Shown: positions 5,959-14,948, counted from the first letter of the stretch. The stretch is DNA of 64,000 nucleotides from Anaerolineales bacterium HSG25 (GCA_030377865.1 JAUCGA010000018.1:1-64000), one strand, 5' to 3'. Notes: a model not told the origin generated them from the sequence alone. Made by a program: numbers and translations.

Positions 5959-8781
5959 TTGAACACCGATAAACACGCCTCACGCAATAGACCTCACGAA
6001 ACACCTACGAGGTCAAAAACAGACCTCTACCCATTCGGGCACGTAACAGAAGGGTCTCATGCATCACGTCTCACGCATCACGCATCACGCATCACACATC
6101 ACGCCTCACGCCTCACATACCTCATTCTGACCCTGCTCATCCTAACCTACGCCATCTACTTCTCATGGTACAGCATCAACCGCCACAACACCCTCAACTC
6201 CTACGCCGCCGACCTGTCGCTGATTGACCAGCCCATGTGGAACACCATCCTCGGCCCCGGCGACTTCATGGAGCTAACCTGGGGTCGTCAGCAACAACCT
6301 CGCTTGGCCGAACATTTTGAGCCAATTCTGGTTCCGCTGGCCTCCCTCTTTTTGATTTGGGATGATGTGCGAATCATACTGATTGCCAAATCGGTAGCGC
6401 TGGCGATGGGCGCGCTACCGATTTTTTGGTTGGCACGGTGGCAGTTTGATAGCTTGCTTCCAAGTCAATTCCCCACAAAAAAAGGAACCGTTAAGTCAGC
6501 AGAGTCTCGCCCCCCCTCAATCCCCAAAGGGGGGGAAGCTAGTTCCCTCTCCCTTTGGGAGGGGGTTAGGGGGAGGGCTATTCCGAAAAATAGTATGCTC
6601 CCCTCAATATGGTTCGCCCTGACCGTCGTCGTGGCCTACCTGCTCTCGCCCCATCTGCAAGCGGCCAATATCGCCGATTTTCATGCCGACCCGTTTGTAG
6701 TTACACCGCTCCTGTTTGCAGTCTGGTATGCCAGCCAACAACGCTGGGGCTGGATGTGGCTGTGGGCAATTATCGCCATGAGCAGTAAAGAGACTCTGCC
6801 AACTCTGACGGCCATGTTGGGGGTATGGGTGGTGGTACGAAATTCTCCTCCGAGGTGTGTTTTTCTCCTCGGAGGTGTTTCTGCGTTCAACACCTCCGAA
6901 CCAAACACCTCCAAGGAGAAAAATACACCTTGGAGGAGAGAAATCAAACATGCCCTCGCGCTCATATTGGTCAGCACCCTTTGGTTTTACATCGCCACCT
7001 TTTGGATTGTTGCACCTTTGGCCGAGCAATATTTCGGCACGGATGGGCCAATTTATCTAGCCAATCGCTACACGAATAGCATGTCGTTGTTTGACATGCT
7101 CCAGCAACCCGTCCGCTGGTACTATTTGTTAGGGTTATTGGCCTCATTTGGATTTCTCTCCCTCGCCGCGCCAGAAGGATTGATTCTCGGTTTGCCGGTA
7201 CTGCTGGCGAATTTCTTCTCTAACTTTGCCGGGCAATATTCGGGCGAGCAACATTACTCGGCTCCGTTGGTAGTGGCCTTGGCGGTCTCGACCATTTACG
7301 GCATGGCTCGACTAATGCGCTACAGCCGTCAGCCCGTCGAGGTTGGCATTTATCTCTGTTTGTGGCTGTTGACCTGGTCGGTTGGCTACCATGCTCTGCA
7401 CGGCTGGACTCCCCTCTCCCTGCGGACGGAGCATTACGCTATGACTCCGGCGGCGCAAACCTTACCAAATCTTGTTGACCAGATTCCAGCGGAGGCGGTG
7501 GTCTCGGCCAGTCCGGGCTTGCATCCCCACATCGCCCATCGCCGAGTAGCCTACATCTTCCCCATTGTTGAGCAGGCCGACTATCTACTGGTCGATGTGA
7601 CTGACATCTCCGGCATGCATCCCTACGATGTGCAGAATCAACTCAGCAGTCTGCTGGAAACCGATTGGCAAGTGCTAACCGCGACGCATGGCCTGCTACT
7701 GGCTGAGAGGTCGAGTCAGGCCACGACCAAACCTCTGCCCGACAGCTTTTTTGAGTTTGCGCGTTTGTCGGATGAGATGATTGCATGTCAGACCTTCAAT
7801 ACCCATTCGGGCATGTGGGAGCTACGCACCTTGAAGGACGGGTGTGTCTCCTCCGAGGTACGAAGTTCCTCGGAGGTGCCTTATACACCCATCCAATTCG
7901 GCGACAAACAACTCCAACTGCTCGATTACGACTATCATGACGACCCCGACGATGGAGTGACGCTCCGGTTTTACTGGCGAGCGTTGACCGACCTGCCCCC
8001 CGATTTGCAACTTTGGCCCTTGATTTATGATGATTCTGGCCGTCTACTCAGCGACCCGACCCAAGTGCCCATGATTGCCACGGTCTGGTATCCGCCGGAG
8101 CGTTGGTCTACCGATGAGATTATCGTGACCGAGACCTTGCCCCAACATCTGCCCGATTCGTTCCATGTGGGCATGGCGGTTGGTGAGGCCGGGCGGTTTT
8201 ATGATTTGTTTGGGCGGTGGGAAAGTGGTGTTCTGCAAAGTCACACCTCCGAGGAGCTTCGCACCTCGGAGGAGAGGTATCAGGCACTCATCCAGCCGAA
8301 CCGTTGGGTGCAGGTTGCCAGTTTTACGCGCCAAGGAGCCTATCTATTCGACTTACCACCTCGCTTGACGCATGCGCCGTTGCATCCCATAGAGTCGAAT
8401 CAGGTCAATTTTGCCAATTTGATTCAGCTAACTGGCTATCAGATTGAGTCAAGTCAGCCGGACAGCCTGTCAATTCGACTCCGTTGGCTGGCTCAAGAGC
8501 CACCGCCCGTCGATTACACCGTCTTCATTCATCTGTTTGATCATGAGGGCAACCGAGTCAGCCAAAACGACCAGTATCCGACATGGATATTCCCTGCCCC
8601 GACTAGCCTGTGGCCTGCCGACCAGCCTATGCTCGACCAACACCATCTGGCCTTGCCTGACGAGTTATCGGTGGGGCAATACACCATCAAACTGGGGTTG
8701 TATGATGCGACGACCCTAGAGCGATTGAGGCTGAGTAATGGGGAGGATGTTTACGAATTGAGTTCTGTTAACTTGCCTTAA
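5959..8781 (+). CDS. DUF2079-like membrane protein with in-frame repeat insertions and paired C-terminal sandwich domains
   Basis: A 940-aa GT-C-like membrane protein. The N-terminal core after residue 55 (AADLSLIDQPMWN, LAEHFEPILVP) matches my memory of DUF2079, a family of putative glycosyltransferases. About ten TM segments extend to about residue 480. The soluble C-terminus holds two similar beta-rich modules (about 650-740 and 800-930) of the type seen at the ends of Chloroflexota GT-C proteins. Five repeat-derived stretches are read in frame: residues 1-53 (Rep-I), about 172-212 (palindrome around CCCCAAAGGGGG), 294-329, 611-644 and 760-774 (all Rep-H). The predicted TTG start lies in repeat DNA and is doubtful; true initiation may be nearer residue 50. 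Frame certain, function inferred. Confidence 0.85.
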   Translation: MNTDKHASRNRPHETPTRSKTDLYPFGHVTEGSHASRLTHHASRITHHASRLTYLILTLLILTYAIYFSWYSINRHNTLNSYAADLSLIDQPMWNTILGPGDFMELTWGRQQQPRLAEHFEPILVPLASLFLIWDDVRIILIAKSVALAMGALPIFWLARWQFDSLLPSQFPTKKGTVKSAESRPPSIPKGGEASSLSLWEGVRGRAIPKNSMLPSIWFALTVVVAYLLSPHLQAANIADFHADPFVVTPLLFAVWYASQQRWGWMWLWAIIAMSSKETLPTLTAMLGVWVVVRNSPPRCVFLLGGVSAFNTSEPNTSKEKNTPWRREIKHALALILVSTLWFYIATFWIVAPLAEQYFGTDGPIYLANRYTNSMSLFDMLQQPVRWYYLLGLLASFGFLSLAAPEGLILGLPVLLANFFSNFAGQYSGEQHYSAPLVVALAVSTIYGMARLMRYSRQPVEVGIYLCLWLLTWSVGYHALHGWTPLSLRTEHYAMTPAAQTLPNLVDQIPAEAVVSASPGLHPHIAHRRVAYIFPIVEQADYLLVDVTDISGMHPYDVQNQLSSLLETDWQVLTATHGLLLAERSSQATTKPLPDSFFEFARLSDEMIACQTFNTHSGMWELRTLKDGCVSSEVRSSSEVPYTPIQFGDKQLQLLDYDYHDDPDDGVTLRFYWRALTDLPPDLQLWPLIYDDSGRLLSDPTQVPMIATVWYPPERWSTDEIIVTETLPQHLPDSFHVGMAVGEAGRFYDLFGRWESGVLQSHTSEELRTSEERYQALIQPNRWVQVASFTRQGAYLFDLPPRLTHAPLHPIESNQVNFANLIQLTGYQIESSQPDSLSIRLRWLAQEPPPVDYTVFIHLFDHEGNRVSQNDQYPTWIFPAPTSLWPADQPMLDQHHLALPDELSVGQYTIKLGLYDATTLERLRLSNGEDVYELSSVNLP
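6056..6117 (+). repeat. Rep-I tandem CATCACG/CTCACG tract inside coding sequence
   Basis: Degenerate tandem words CATCACGTCTCACG, CATCACG and CCTCACG. Related tracts occur at 15213-15247, 56868-56999 and 63298-63417. Here it encodes the HASRLTHHASRITHHAS region at the N-terminus of the DUF2079-like protein. Confidence 0.75.
6839..6945. repeat. Rep-H cluster inside coding sequence
   Basis: CTCCTCCGAGGTGTG, CTCCTCGGAGGTG, ACACCTCCAAGGAGAAA and CACCTTGGAGGAG alternate in both orientations. The same words occur between genes at 24771-24825. Translated in frame as a hydrophilic insert between two TM helices. Confidence 0.75.
7790..7895. repeat. Rep-H unit inside coding sequence
   Basis: CCCATTCGGGCATGTGGGAG, CACCTTGAAGG and CCTCCGAGGTACGAAGTTCC / TCGGAGGTG, read in frame in the extracytoplasmic part of the DUF2079-like protein. 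Confidence 0.75.
8240..8275. repeat. Rep-H hairpin inside coding sequence
   Basis: CACACCTCCGAGGAGCTTC / GCACCTCGGAGGAG palindrome. The encoded peptide HTSEELRTSEE is almost the same as one encoded antisense in the repeat at 42325-42366. Confidence 0.7.
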
Positions 8782-8828
8782 TGATAATTTTCAATCAATC
8801 GGCTATAAGGCAGAAGAAAAGAAAGGCT

Positions 8829-8971
8829 CAGAAGTTTATCATTTCAACAAAACTAAAACAATATCTGACAGGATTAACAGAATTGACAGAATTAAAGGTA
8901 AAAAATCTTGTTAATTCTGTTAATCCTGTCGAAAAATGCTTTTGGTTTTATCAACATGTCAGGTTATGAAT
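8829..8971 (+). repeat. Rep-E element E1
   Basis: Starts CAGAAGTTTATCATTTCAAC and has the core GACAGGATTAACAGAATTGAC ... TTAATTCTGTTAATCCTGTC. It lacks the CGACAAACTTTTG right end. It forms a large inverted pair with 9144-9295. Confidence 0.8.
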
Positions 8972-9039
8972 GGCTATAGTCTTCGTTTCGGCCACACAAC
9001 AACGAATTTTAGAATTTTAGAAAGGAACGAATATAGGCT

Positions 9040-9131
9040 CTTTGGGCTTTCCGTGCAAACGTCATGTTTGTATCATCATCTTCCCGCAAGTTTAAAACTT
9101 GCGGGAAGATTGCCCCATTAAAATATCTAAT
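9040..9131 (+). repeat. Rep-K element K1
   Basis: Core hairpin TCTTCCCGCAAGTTT / AAACTTGCGGGAAGA with flanks GGGCTTTCCGTGCAAACGTC and TTGCCCCATTAAAATATCTA. The flanks match the inverted copy at 44498-44597, so the element is about 90-100 bp, larger than the hairpin. Confidence 0.75.
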
Positions 9132-9143
9132 TCAATGATTTCT

Positions 9144-9295
9144 CAAAAGTTTGTCGATTCATTCATGACCTGACATGCTGACAAAATCAAAAGCATTTTT
9201 TGACAAGATTAACAGGATTTTTTCGCTTGTAATCCTGTCAATCCTGTTAATCCTGTCAGATGTTGTTTTAATCATGTTGAAATGATAAACTTCTG
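9144..9295 (-). repeat. Rep-E element E2 (inverted)
   Basis: A full-length copy from CAAAAGTTTGTCG to GATAAACTTCTG, flanked by ATTTCT directly on both sides (9138-9143 and 9296-9301). Reverse orientation to E1. Confidence 0.8.
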
Positions 9296-9301
9296 ATTTC
9301 T

Positions 9302-9402
9302 GTAGTGGTCAGCTTGATGTTGAAAACGGAGTGCAACGGGTTTAGCCGTTGCCAAAAGCAATGGCTGAACCCATTGCACTCCAACATCATCTTGACCACC
9401 AC
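9302..9402 (+). repeat. Rep-C element C1
   Basis: 101 bp: GTAGTGGTCAGCTTGATG ... CATCATCTTGACCACCAC, with internal arms GGAGTGCAACGGGTTTAGCC and the near-complement. Starts directly after E2. No clear target duplication at this copy. Confidence 0.85.
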
Positions 9403-9509
9403 GCCACACAATTCGTTCTTTTCACAAATTCGCTGTTGTGTTCTTGGCCCAAACGAAGATCAAGGCCCAAAATGGATACTTTTCGGTAGGTCAGTTTTAA
9501 GTCATGTGG

Positions 9510-9515
9510 TATAAT
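9510..9515 (+). promoter_or_regulatory. Candidate -10 box TATAAT
   Basis: A perfect TATAAT only 9 bases before the chosen ATG at 9525. If used, transcription would start at or within a few bases of the start codon, giving an almost leaderless mRNA. No convincing -35 box is visible. Confidence 0.4.
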
Positions 9516-9524
9516 CATAGCATC

Positions 9525-12500
9525 ATGCGTCTCTATCTTTTAGCCTTACTGGCCTTAATTTTAACAGCTTGTAATACAACGATTAGCCCTCCGCCTCCAA
9601 TTGAAGAGGGGCATGTTGATTTATCAGCATGGAACTTTGAGAAACAGGGCTTAATTGAGCTTAATGGTGAGTGGGAGTTTTATTGGCAACAACACCTCAA
9701 GCCGGATAGTTTTCAGGCTAATCCTGCCCCAATCATAGACGCTTATGTTTCCGTCCCCGGCGAACTGCATGATTACGAACTTAACGGCGAGTCATTAACG
9801 GGACAAGGGTATGCCACCTTCCGACTGAATCTAATTATTGAGCAACCTAATCGTTCCTACGGCCTAAAAATGCCCGATATTGGTACAGCCTATCAACTAT
9901 GGATCAATGGTCAGCCTTTTGTCGGAAGTGGTGTGGTCGGTATAGATGCAGAATCAACAACACCTCATAATTTAAGGCAAACGGTATACTTTACACCAGA
10001 AAAAACAAATGTAGAGTTGATCATCCACCAGTCAAATTTTCACCATCGTAAAGGGGGGATATGGCATCCAATTCAGTTTGGTTTGTCTCATGATATACAG
10101 CGACTTGAGCAACAAAACATTGCCCTAGACCTGTTTCTGTTTGGTAGTTTGCTGATGATGGGGTTGTATCACTTTGGGCTTTATGCCCTACGACGTAAAG
10201 ATGTTTATGCACTTTATTTTGCTTTATTTTGTACTATTGTTGCCATCCGAATAATTGTCACAAGTGAAAATTTTCTAGCGACACTGCAACCTAATATTCC
10301 TTGGGTATTATTAACAAAAATTGAATATCTAACTTTTTACGTAGGTTTACCGATATTCGCCACTTTTGTCTATCATCTCTATCCTCAAGATTATAAACGA
10401 CCGATTATTCAGATTGTACAGCTAGTAGGGACATCATTCTCTCTGATAGTTATCCTCACTTCACCCAATATTTTTACTCACGCATTACTCTATTACCAGT
10501 TATTAACCTTAATTGCGAGTTGTTACTTGATTTATGGGCTAGGTTTGGCAATTGCTCATCATCGAGAAGGGGCATGGCTAATTGCCATCGGGCAAATAAT
10601 TTTATTCGTCACGGTGATAAACGATATTCTTTTTGCCAACGCTGTTGTTCATACCGGATCTTTGGCCCCCTTTGGGTTGTTAGCGTTTGTTTTTATGCAG
10701 TCACTAACTCTCTCCCTGCGCCAATCCAGAGCCTTTAACAAAGTGGAAACTTTATCTGAAAAATTAACCGAACTGCATCATGAGCTAGAGAACGCCAATA
10801 TCAGTTTACAAGAATATAGTCACACCCTAGAGGATAAAGTATCACAACGCACTCAAGATTTGGTTCAGACCAATCAAAAATTACAGGGCGAAATTCTTGA
10901 ACGAAAAAATGCCCAACGGGAAACATCTGTTTTCTCTCAAATAGTTAGACACATCGGCTATGCAATCGTCAACAAAAACCTCATTGTCCAAACTAGTAAT
11001 CCCCAATTTAATCAGTGGGTTGAGGATCAACCTGACACGATTGCTGGCTTACATGTTACCGAAGCGTTTTTGGAGCTTTTTGGTTTTGAGGATGAACTTA
11101 ATAAACTGTTTACTGCTCCTGAAAAAATAGTCGCCTTATCTCGTATCTTTCGTTCAAAAGAGGATGACGAACAAGGAAGTTTTTTTTCGATAAACGTTGA
11201 GCGACTCCATTCCTCTCAAGAACTGTTATTAGCCCTAATTAGCGACGAAACAGCCCATGTTCATTTGGAGAGACATCTCAAGCAAGAACGTAACGATCTG
11301 CGATTAAATATTATTCAGCGTGAGCAGGCTGAATTGGCTTTACGTAAGGCTCACAAAACTTTAGAAAAACGGGTTGACGAACTCTCGACCCTGAATCTGA
11401 TTACGCAAACCATCAGTAATATGCTTGACCTTGAGGCGGCTCTAAACATTGTCGCTAAAAATATTACCTTAATCTTCAACGCTCGTAGTACCGGCATTGC
11501 TCTATTTCAAGAGAGTCAGTCTGAATTGACGATTGTGGCTTACCATGCTCAAGATGAACATGCTCCTAGTGATATTGGACTTAAAATTTCAATAGAACAT
11601 AATCAAATGGCATTGCATGTATTACAAACAAAACAATCGTTGAACATTATCCAGCCCCAAACCAGTCCTTTGACAGCCGGAAGCCATGATATGTTACGAG
11701 AACGAAACGCCCAAGGGTTACTGATTATCCCTATCATCAATCGGGGTGAATTACTCGGTACACTAGGCGTAGATACCGATCAAATTAATCACCATTTTGC
11801 AGATGAGCAAATCTCACTGGCCGAAACTATTACAGGTCAGGTCGCTGGATTTATCGCTAATGCACGCTTGTTTGATAAAATCCAGCGCACCAATATCCGC
11901 ATGCAGAGTGAGCTAGGGTTAGCCCAAAAGATGCAGTATGGCCTATTGCCAAAACCTAACTTAACCTGTCAGGACATTGTATTAGTTTGTCATACCACTC
12001 CAGCCCGTGAGGTGGGGGGGGATTTTTATAATTATCATGTTTTTTCAGAAAATCCGGCAAAATATGGTGTTGCCGTGGGAGATGTATCGGGCAAGGGAGT
12101 ATCGGCGGCGTTGCTGATGGCGACAGCATTGGCTCAACTCGATAGCCATTTGGCTAAGAATTTGTCGCCTTCAGCTATGATGGCTGATTTAGATTTGGCG
12201 ATTATGCCCTACACCAAACCCTATCGCCAAAACTGCGCCTTGTGTTATCTTGAGCTTGTCGTGGATAGACGGCAAAAAAACCAGCCGACAGAACCGAATG
12301 GTAGGTGGCAGGATGAGAAAGATAGGCGAAAAACAAACAATCGTTATCCGTGCGATTATGTATTAAAAACAGTCAATGCAGGTGGTATTCCACCTTATAT
12401 TAAGCGAAAAAATGGTGGGGTAGAGCAGTCAGAGATTGGAGGGTTTGCCTTGGGGCAAGGGCTAGGGGCAGAATTGGGGTATCAACAGCAAACAGTTGTA

Positions 12501-12725
12501 CTATCGCGAGGAGACTTGGTAATTTTAACCAGCGATGGTGTAGTTGAAGCCAATAATAATGTTGGCTTGATGCTTGGTTTTGACAGGTTGGAGCAGATTA
12601 TTCAAGACGGGCCAACCAGCGACGCGCAAGCCATGCTCAGCCATATCAATCAAACCCTGTTTGCCTTTACTGGCACAGCCGAACAGCATGATGATATGAC
12701 GATTGTGGTGATTGAAGTTAATTAG
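9525..12725 (+). CDS. Lipobox-bearing 7TM-DISM / PAS / GAF / SpoIIE (PP2C) signalling phosphatase
   Basis: A 1066-aa signal-transduction protein, predicted to dephosphorylate a Ser/Thr-phosphorylated partner such as an anti-anti-sigma factor. In order: a signal peptide ending in the lipobox LTAC (Cys16); an extracytoplasmic DISM-type sensor domain (about 30-190) beginning DLSAWNF...LNGEWEFYW; seven TM helices (about 205-395); a coiled coil (415-465); a PAS-like region (468-590); a second coiled coil; a GAF domain (623-775); and a SpoIIE-like PP2C phosphatase (about 795-1064) with GGDFYNY and VGDVSGKGV metal-site motifs and a terminal EQHDDMTIVVI. A hydrophilic insert of about 35 residues lies near 905-945 in the phosphatase domain. 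I chose the ATG at 9525 because the upstream ATG region at 9504 lacks a signal-peptide reading. No partner anti-sigma gene is adjacent. Confidence 0.9.
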   Translation: MRLYLLALLALILTACNTTISPPPPIEEGHVDLSAWNFEKQGLIELNGEWEFYWQQHLKPDSFQANPAPIIDAYVSVPGELHDYELNGESLTGQGYATFRLNLIIEQPNRSYGLKMPDIGTAYQLWINGQPFVGSGVVGIDAESTTPHNLRQTVYFTPEKTNVELIIHQSNFHHRKGGIWHPIQFGLSHDIQRLEQQNIALDLFLFGSLLMMGLYHFGLYALRRKDVYALYFALFCTIVAIRIIVTSENFLATLQPNIPWVLLTKIEYLTFYVGLPIFATFVYHLYPQDYKRPIIQIVQLVGTSFSLIVILTSPNIFTHALLYYQLLTLIASCYLIYGLGLAIAHHREGAWLIAIGQIILFVTVINDILFANAVVHTGSLAPFGLLAFVFMQSLTLSLRQSRAFNKVETLSEKLTELHHELENANISLQEYSHTLEDKVSQRTQDLVQTNQKLQGEILERKNAQRETSVFSQIVRHIGYAIVNKNLIVQTSNPQFNQWVEDQPDTIAGLHVTEAFLELFGFEDELNKLFTAPEKIVALSRIFRSKEDDEQGSFFSINVERLHSSQELLLALISDETAHVHLERHLKQERNDLRLNIIQREQAELALRKAHKTLEKRVDELSTLNLITQTISNMLDLEAALNIVAKNITLIFNARSTGIALFQESQSELTIVAYHAQDEHAPSDIGLKISIEHNQMALHVLQTKQSLNIIQPQTSPLTAGSHDMLRERNAQGLLIIPIINRGELLGTLGVDTDQINHHFADEQISLAETITGQVAGFIANARLFDKIQRTNIRMQSELGLAQKMQYGLLPKPNLTCQDIVLVCHTTPAREVGGDFYNYHVFSENPAKYGVAVGDVSGKGVSAALLMATALAQLDSHLAKNLSPSAMMADLDLAIMPYTKPYRQNCALCYLELVVDRRQKNQPTEPNGRWQDEKDRRKTNNRYPCDYVLKTVNAGGIPPYIKRKNGGVEQSEIGGFALGQGLGAELGYQQQTVVLSRGDLVILTSDGVVEANNNVGLMLGFDRLEQIIQDGPTSDAQAMLSHINQTLFAFTGTAEQHDDMTIVVIEVN

Positions 12726-12762
12726 GTTATCAGCATAGCTTAGTTTAAAAAAGTAATGCGTG

Positions 12763-12922
12763 CAGAAGTTTATCATTTCAACATGACTAAAACAATATCT
12801 GACAGGATTAACAGAATTGACAGGATTAAAGACAAAAAATCCTGTTAATTCTGTTAATCCTGTCGAAAAATGATTTTGGTTTTATCAACATGTCAGGTTA
12901 TGAATGAAACGACAAACTTTTG
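12763..12922 (+). repeat. Rep-E element E3 with target duplication
   Basis: Complete copy, CAGAAGTTTATC ... CGACAAACTTTTG, flanked by ATGCGTG (12756-12762 and 12923-12929), a perfect 7-bp duplication. Confidence 0.85.
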
Positions 12923-12969
12923 ATGCGTGATTTTCGATATTCATGCATGCTGTATTATTAGGTTTTTTT

Positions 12970-13037
12970 ATTCTATCATCCTTGAAATTCTGCTCTTTTA
13001 TGGCCGGTTTAGAGCAGAATTTCAAGGATGATAGAAT
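12970..13037. terminator. Perfect 26-bp inverted repeat with flanking T/A runs
   Basis: Arms at 12970-12995 and 13012-13037 (ATTCTATCATCCTTGAAATT... and its exact complement) with a 16-base loop. TTTTT follows on the plus strand and TTTTTTT on the minus strand side, so it could end transcription in both directions between the convergent phosphatase gene and holA. A 26-bp perfect stem is unusually long for a terminator and may be another repeat. Confidence 0.55.
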
Positions 13038-13163
13038 TTTTACAACAACCGCAAAAACCCCATAGAACTTAATTAACAGTGTACTTAACTTGACAAAAGG
13101 TACGAAATTCCTTGAAGGTCAATGGCTCAAAATCCTGCAAAGCGTAATATTTAGGAGAATATT

Positions 13164-13280
13164 GTGATAGAACTATATCGCCCCCATAAAATATCCAACC
13201 TGCGAGAATATTTACTTGAGTGGCACAAATACCAGTCCGATTCATGCTACATCCATGACGATGATGGCGGTTTTTGCTGA
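13164..13280 (+). CDS. Possible 38-aa ORF or gene fragment
   Basis: GTG start 6 bases after an AGGAG site (13153-13157), encoding a 38-residue charged peptide (starts VIELYRPHKISNLREYLL) that stops at 13278-13280, overlapping the 3' end of holA on the other strand. It reads like the start of a longer protein cut short. No family is recognised. The ribosome site is the only positive evidence. Confidence 0.25.
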   Translation: MIELYRPHKISNLREYLLEWHKYQSDSCYIHDDDGGFC

Positions 13281-14233
13281 GTCGGGCCACACAGTTGACC
13301 AATCAAAATATCAAGGGCAAGATAGGCATCGATCCGGCCTGTTTTGATAGCAAGGTCGGTTTCTAGCAGAGCCTCTAACGTTTGCTCTAAGCGGACGATA
13401 GAGAAGTTACGAGCATCCCGTAGCCGTGCTTTGGCCGCGAAATCACTTCGCCAGCCTTTGGCTTGGGCAATGGCACGGGCATTCATGCCCCGTTCATGCA
13501 TGTCCTTCACTTCCAACAAACCTCGGATTTGGGTGGCGATGGCCGCAAGAATCGCCATCGGATGCCGCCCCTCCTCTAGCATTTTGTGGAGTTGGTCGTA
13601 GGCCATGCGGGCGTTCCGTTGTCCGAGCGCGTTGGAGAAACCGAAGTTTTCGGCCTCTTCGATATACGGAACCAGCAGTTCCACATCCTTACGTCCAATA
13701 GGGCGTTGACCATTGACATACAGCAGAAGTTTCTCAATCTCGTTATTGAGCAGATGTAGATTCGAGCCAGCCAACCGCGCCAACATATCTGCCGCATCCG
13801 GTTTGATGCTCCCACCCTCTTTTTGGACTCGTTTGCTAATCCAACTCGGCAACCCCTTTTTGCTGGGCGCGTTAAAGGACACTACTTTGACCGATTTGAC
13901 TTTGAGAATCGGATGACGTTTGTCAAGTGTCTCCGCTTCGACAAAGACCAAGTCATTAACCGGCGCTATTTTATCCAGCATGTCAATCACTGGCTGAACA
14001 TCCTTAGCTTTACGCCCCAACTGACTGAGGTAGTTACGGACAAGGATTAGCCGTTTACTAGCTAAAAACGGTACTGCACTGGCATGGTACTGAATCTCGC
14101 TCAGTTTGATTTTGCGCCCCTCAATTATGGTGATGTTCAAGTCAGCCGTGGTGGGGTCGCCCATGCTGGCTTTTAATTTAGCAATCTTTTCGCTACGGGT
14201 AAAATCGTCTGGGCCATGAAATAGATAGATCAT
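13247..14233 (-). CDS. holA: DNA polymerase III subunit delta
   Basis: A 328-aa clamp-loader delta subunit, which opens the beta sliding clamp during DNA replication. The N-terminus MIYLFHGPDDFTRSEKIAKLK matches the family start (a degenerate nucleotide-binding fold without a functional P-loop). The middle has the typical LILVRNYL and VFVEAETLDKRHPI segments. The C-terminal helical domain contains LHLLNNEIEKLLLYV and AILAAIATQIRGLL. Length is normal for the family. It is the first gene of a minus-strand stretch but is separated from the next gene by repeat DNA, so an operon is not evident. Confidence 0.92.
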   Translation of the reverse strand: MIYLFHGPDDFTRSEKIAKLKASMGDPTTADLNITIIEGRKIKLSEIQYHASAVPFLASKRLILVRNYLSQLGRKAKDVQPVIDMLDKIAPVNDLVFVEAETLDKRHPILKVKSVKVVSFNAPSKKGLPSWISKRVQKEGGSIKPDAADMLARLAGSNLHLLNNEIEKLLLYVNGQRPIGRKDVELLVPYIEEAENFGFSNALGQRNARMAYDQLHKMLEEGRHPMAILAAIATQIRGLLEVKDMHERGMNARAIAQAKGWRSDFAAKARLRDARNFSIVRLEQTLEALLETDLAIKTGRIDAYLALDILIGQLCGPTQQKPPSSSWM

Positions 14234-14258
14234 AAATGTTTTGTGACCTGTTACTTCT

Positions 14259-14361
14259 GTAAATATTCAGTGAACTCGCCAGTAATATCGCCCTAGAAAC
14301 CCGATTTCTTTGAGAAATCGGGTTTCTGACACTCTTTCTGGCGAGTTCATTGAATATTTAC
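14259..14361. repeat. Rep-A MITE copy b (both ends of the same type)
   Basis: Both ends are GTAAATATTCAGTGAACTCGCC-like, whereas normal copies pair this end with GTAAAAGTTCAGTAAA. It may be a recombinant or end-repaired copy. No target duplication is visible. Confidence 0.8.
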
Positions 14362-14411
14362 AGACCTTGCAGGTTTTTAAAGATTTTCCGGTTATCCGCA
14401 CAGGTCCAAAT

Positions 14412-14921
14412 TTACTGTGCTGTCTCCACCCGATGGATGACCATTTTGGTGTTCGGTTGCAGAGTGATACGCTTAATCTCTAAATTGGCAGGGTAGCCAG
14501 AGGTAGTGTACTGCTCTTGAAAATATAGCCCTAATGGTTGAGCAACAATCGCCGCGCCGGTTGCGGCCAAAAGTGCTGTGGGTAAGGTGGCCCAGCGAAA
14601 TCGGTCACATGTTCGGCTGTCGATTCCTATTGCCAAGAACGCGGCCAAGCCAGTTGCAAAACCGGTAGTCGCGAGGACTGTCCCACAGCGAGGATGAACC
14701 GCTAAATGGCTCTCACCGCGACGCATGCGGTGCAAGGCTTCCTCAACCGCGCTCTGTACATCAGCGGTGTCAATCGTGCCATATAAAGTAAAGCCGCCCC
14801 AATCACTGCGCCCAACCATCGACAGACGTTTGTGTTTTTCACTTAATATATGAATGGTCGCATGTTCTAAACCGTGATTACGGCGTATTTTGGCGATAAA
14901 TGGTAAATCAAAAAATCCCAT
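14412..14921 (-). CDS. DUF6391-like small membrane protein
   Basis: A 169-aa protein resembling the DUF6391 family known to me from cyanobacteria and Chloroflexota; the function is unknown. The N-terminus carries the conserved-looking RRNHGLEHATIHIL and GRSDWGGFTLYG segments, and the middle AVHPRCGTVLATTGF. Two hydrophobic helices lie at about 85-105 and 115-135. An AGGAG ribosome site lies 8 bases before the ATG. The His, Glu, His, Cys pattern suggests a metal or redox role, but that is a guess. Confidence 0.75.
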   Translation of the reverse strand: MGFFDLPFIAKIRRNHGLEHATIHILSEKHKRLSMVGRSDWGGFTLYGTIDTADVQSAVEEALHRMRRGESHLAVHPRCGTVLATTGFATGLAAFLAIGIDSRTCDRFRWATLPTALLAATGAAIVAQPLGLYFQEQYTTSGYPANLEIKRITLQPNTKMVIHRVETAQ

Positions 14922-14948
14922 GATAAACTCCTATTGTATACTATTTTT

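Noticed and set aside
8781-9514. Three small plus-strand ORFs between the DUF2079-like and SpoIIE genes
   Set aside because: They are translations of Rep-E, Rep-K and Rep-C; the stretch holds repeats only.
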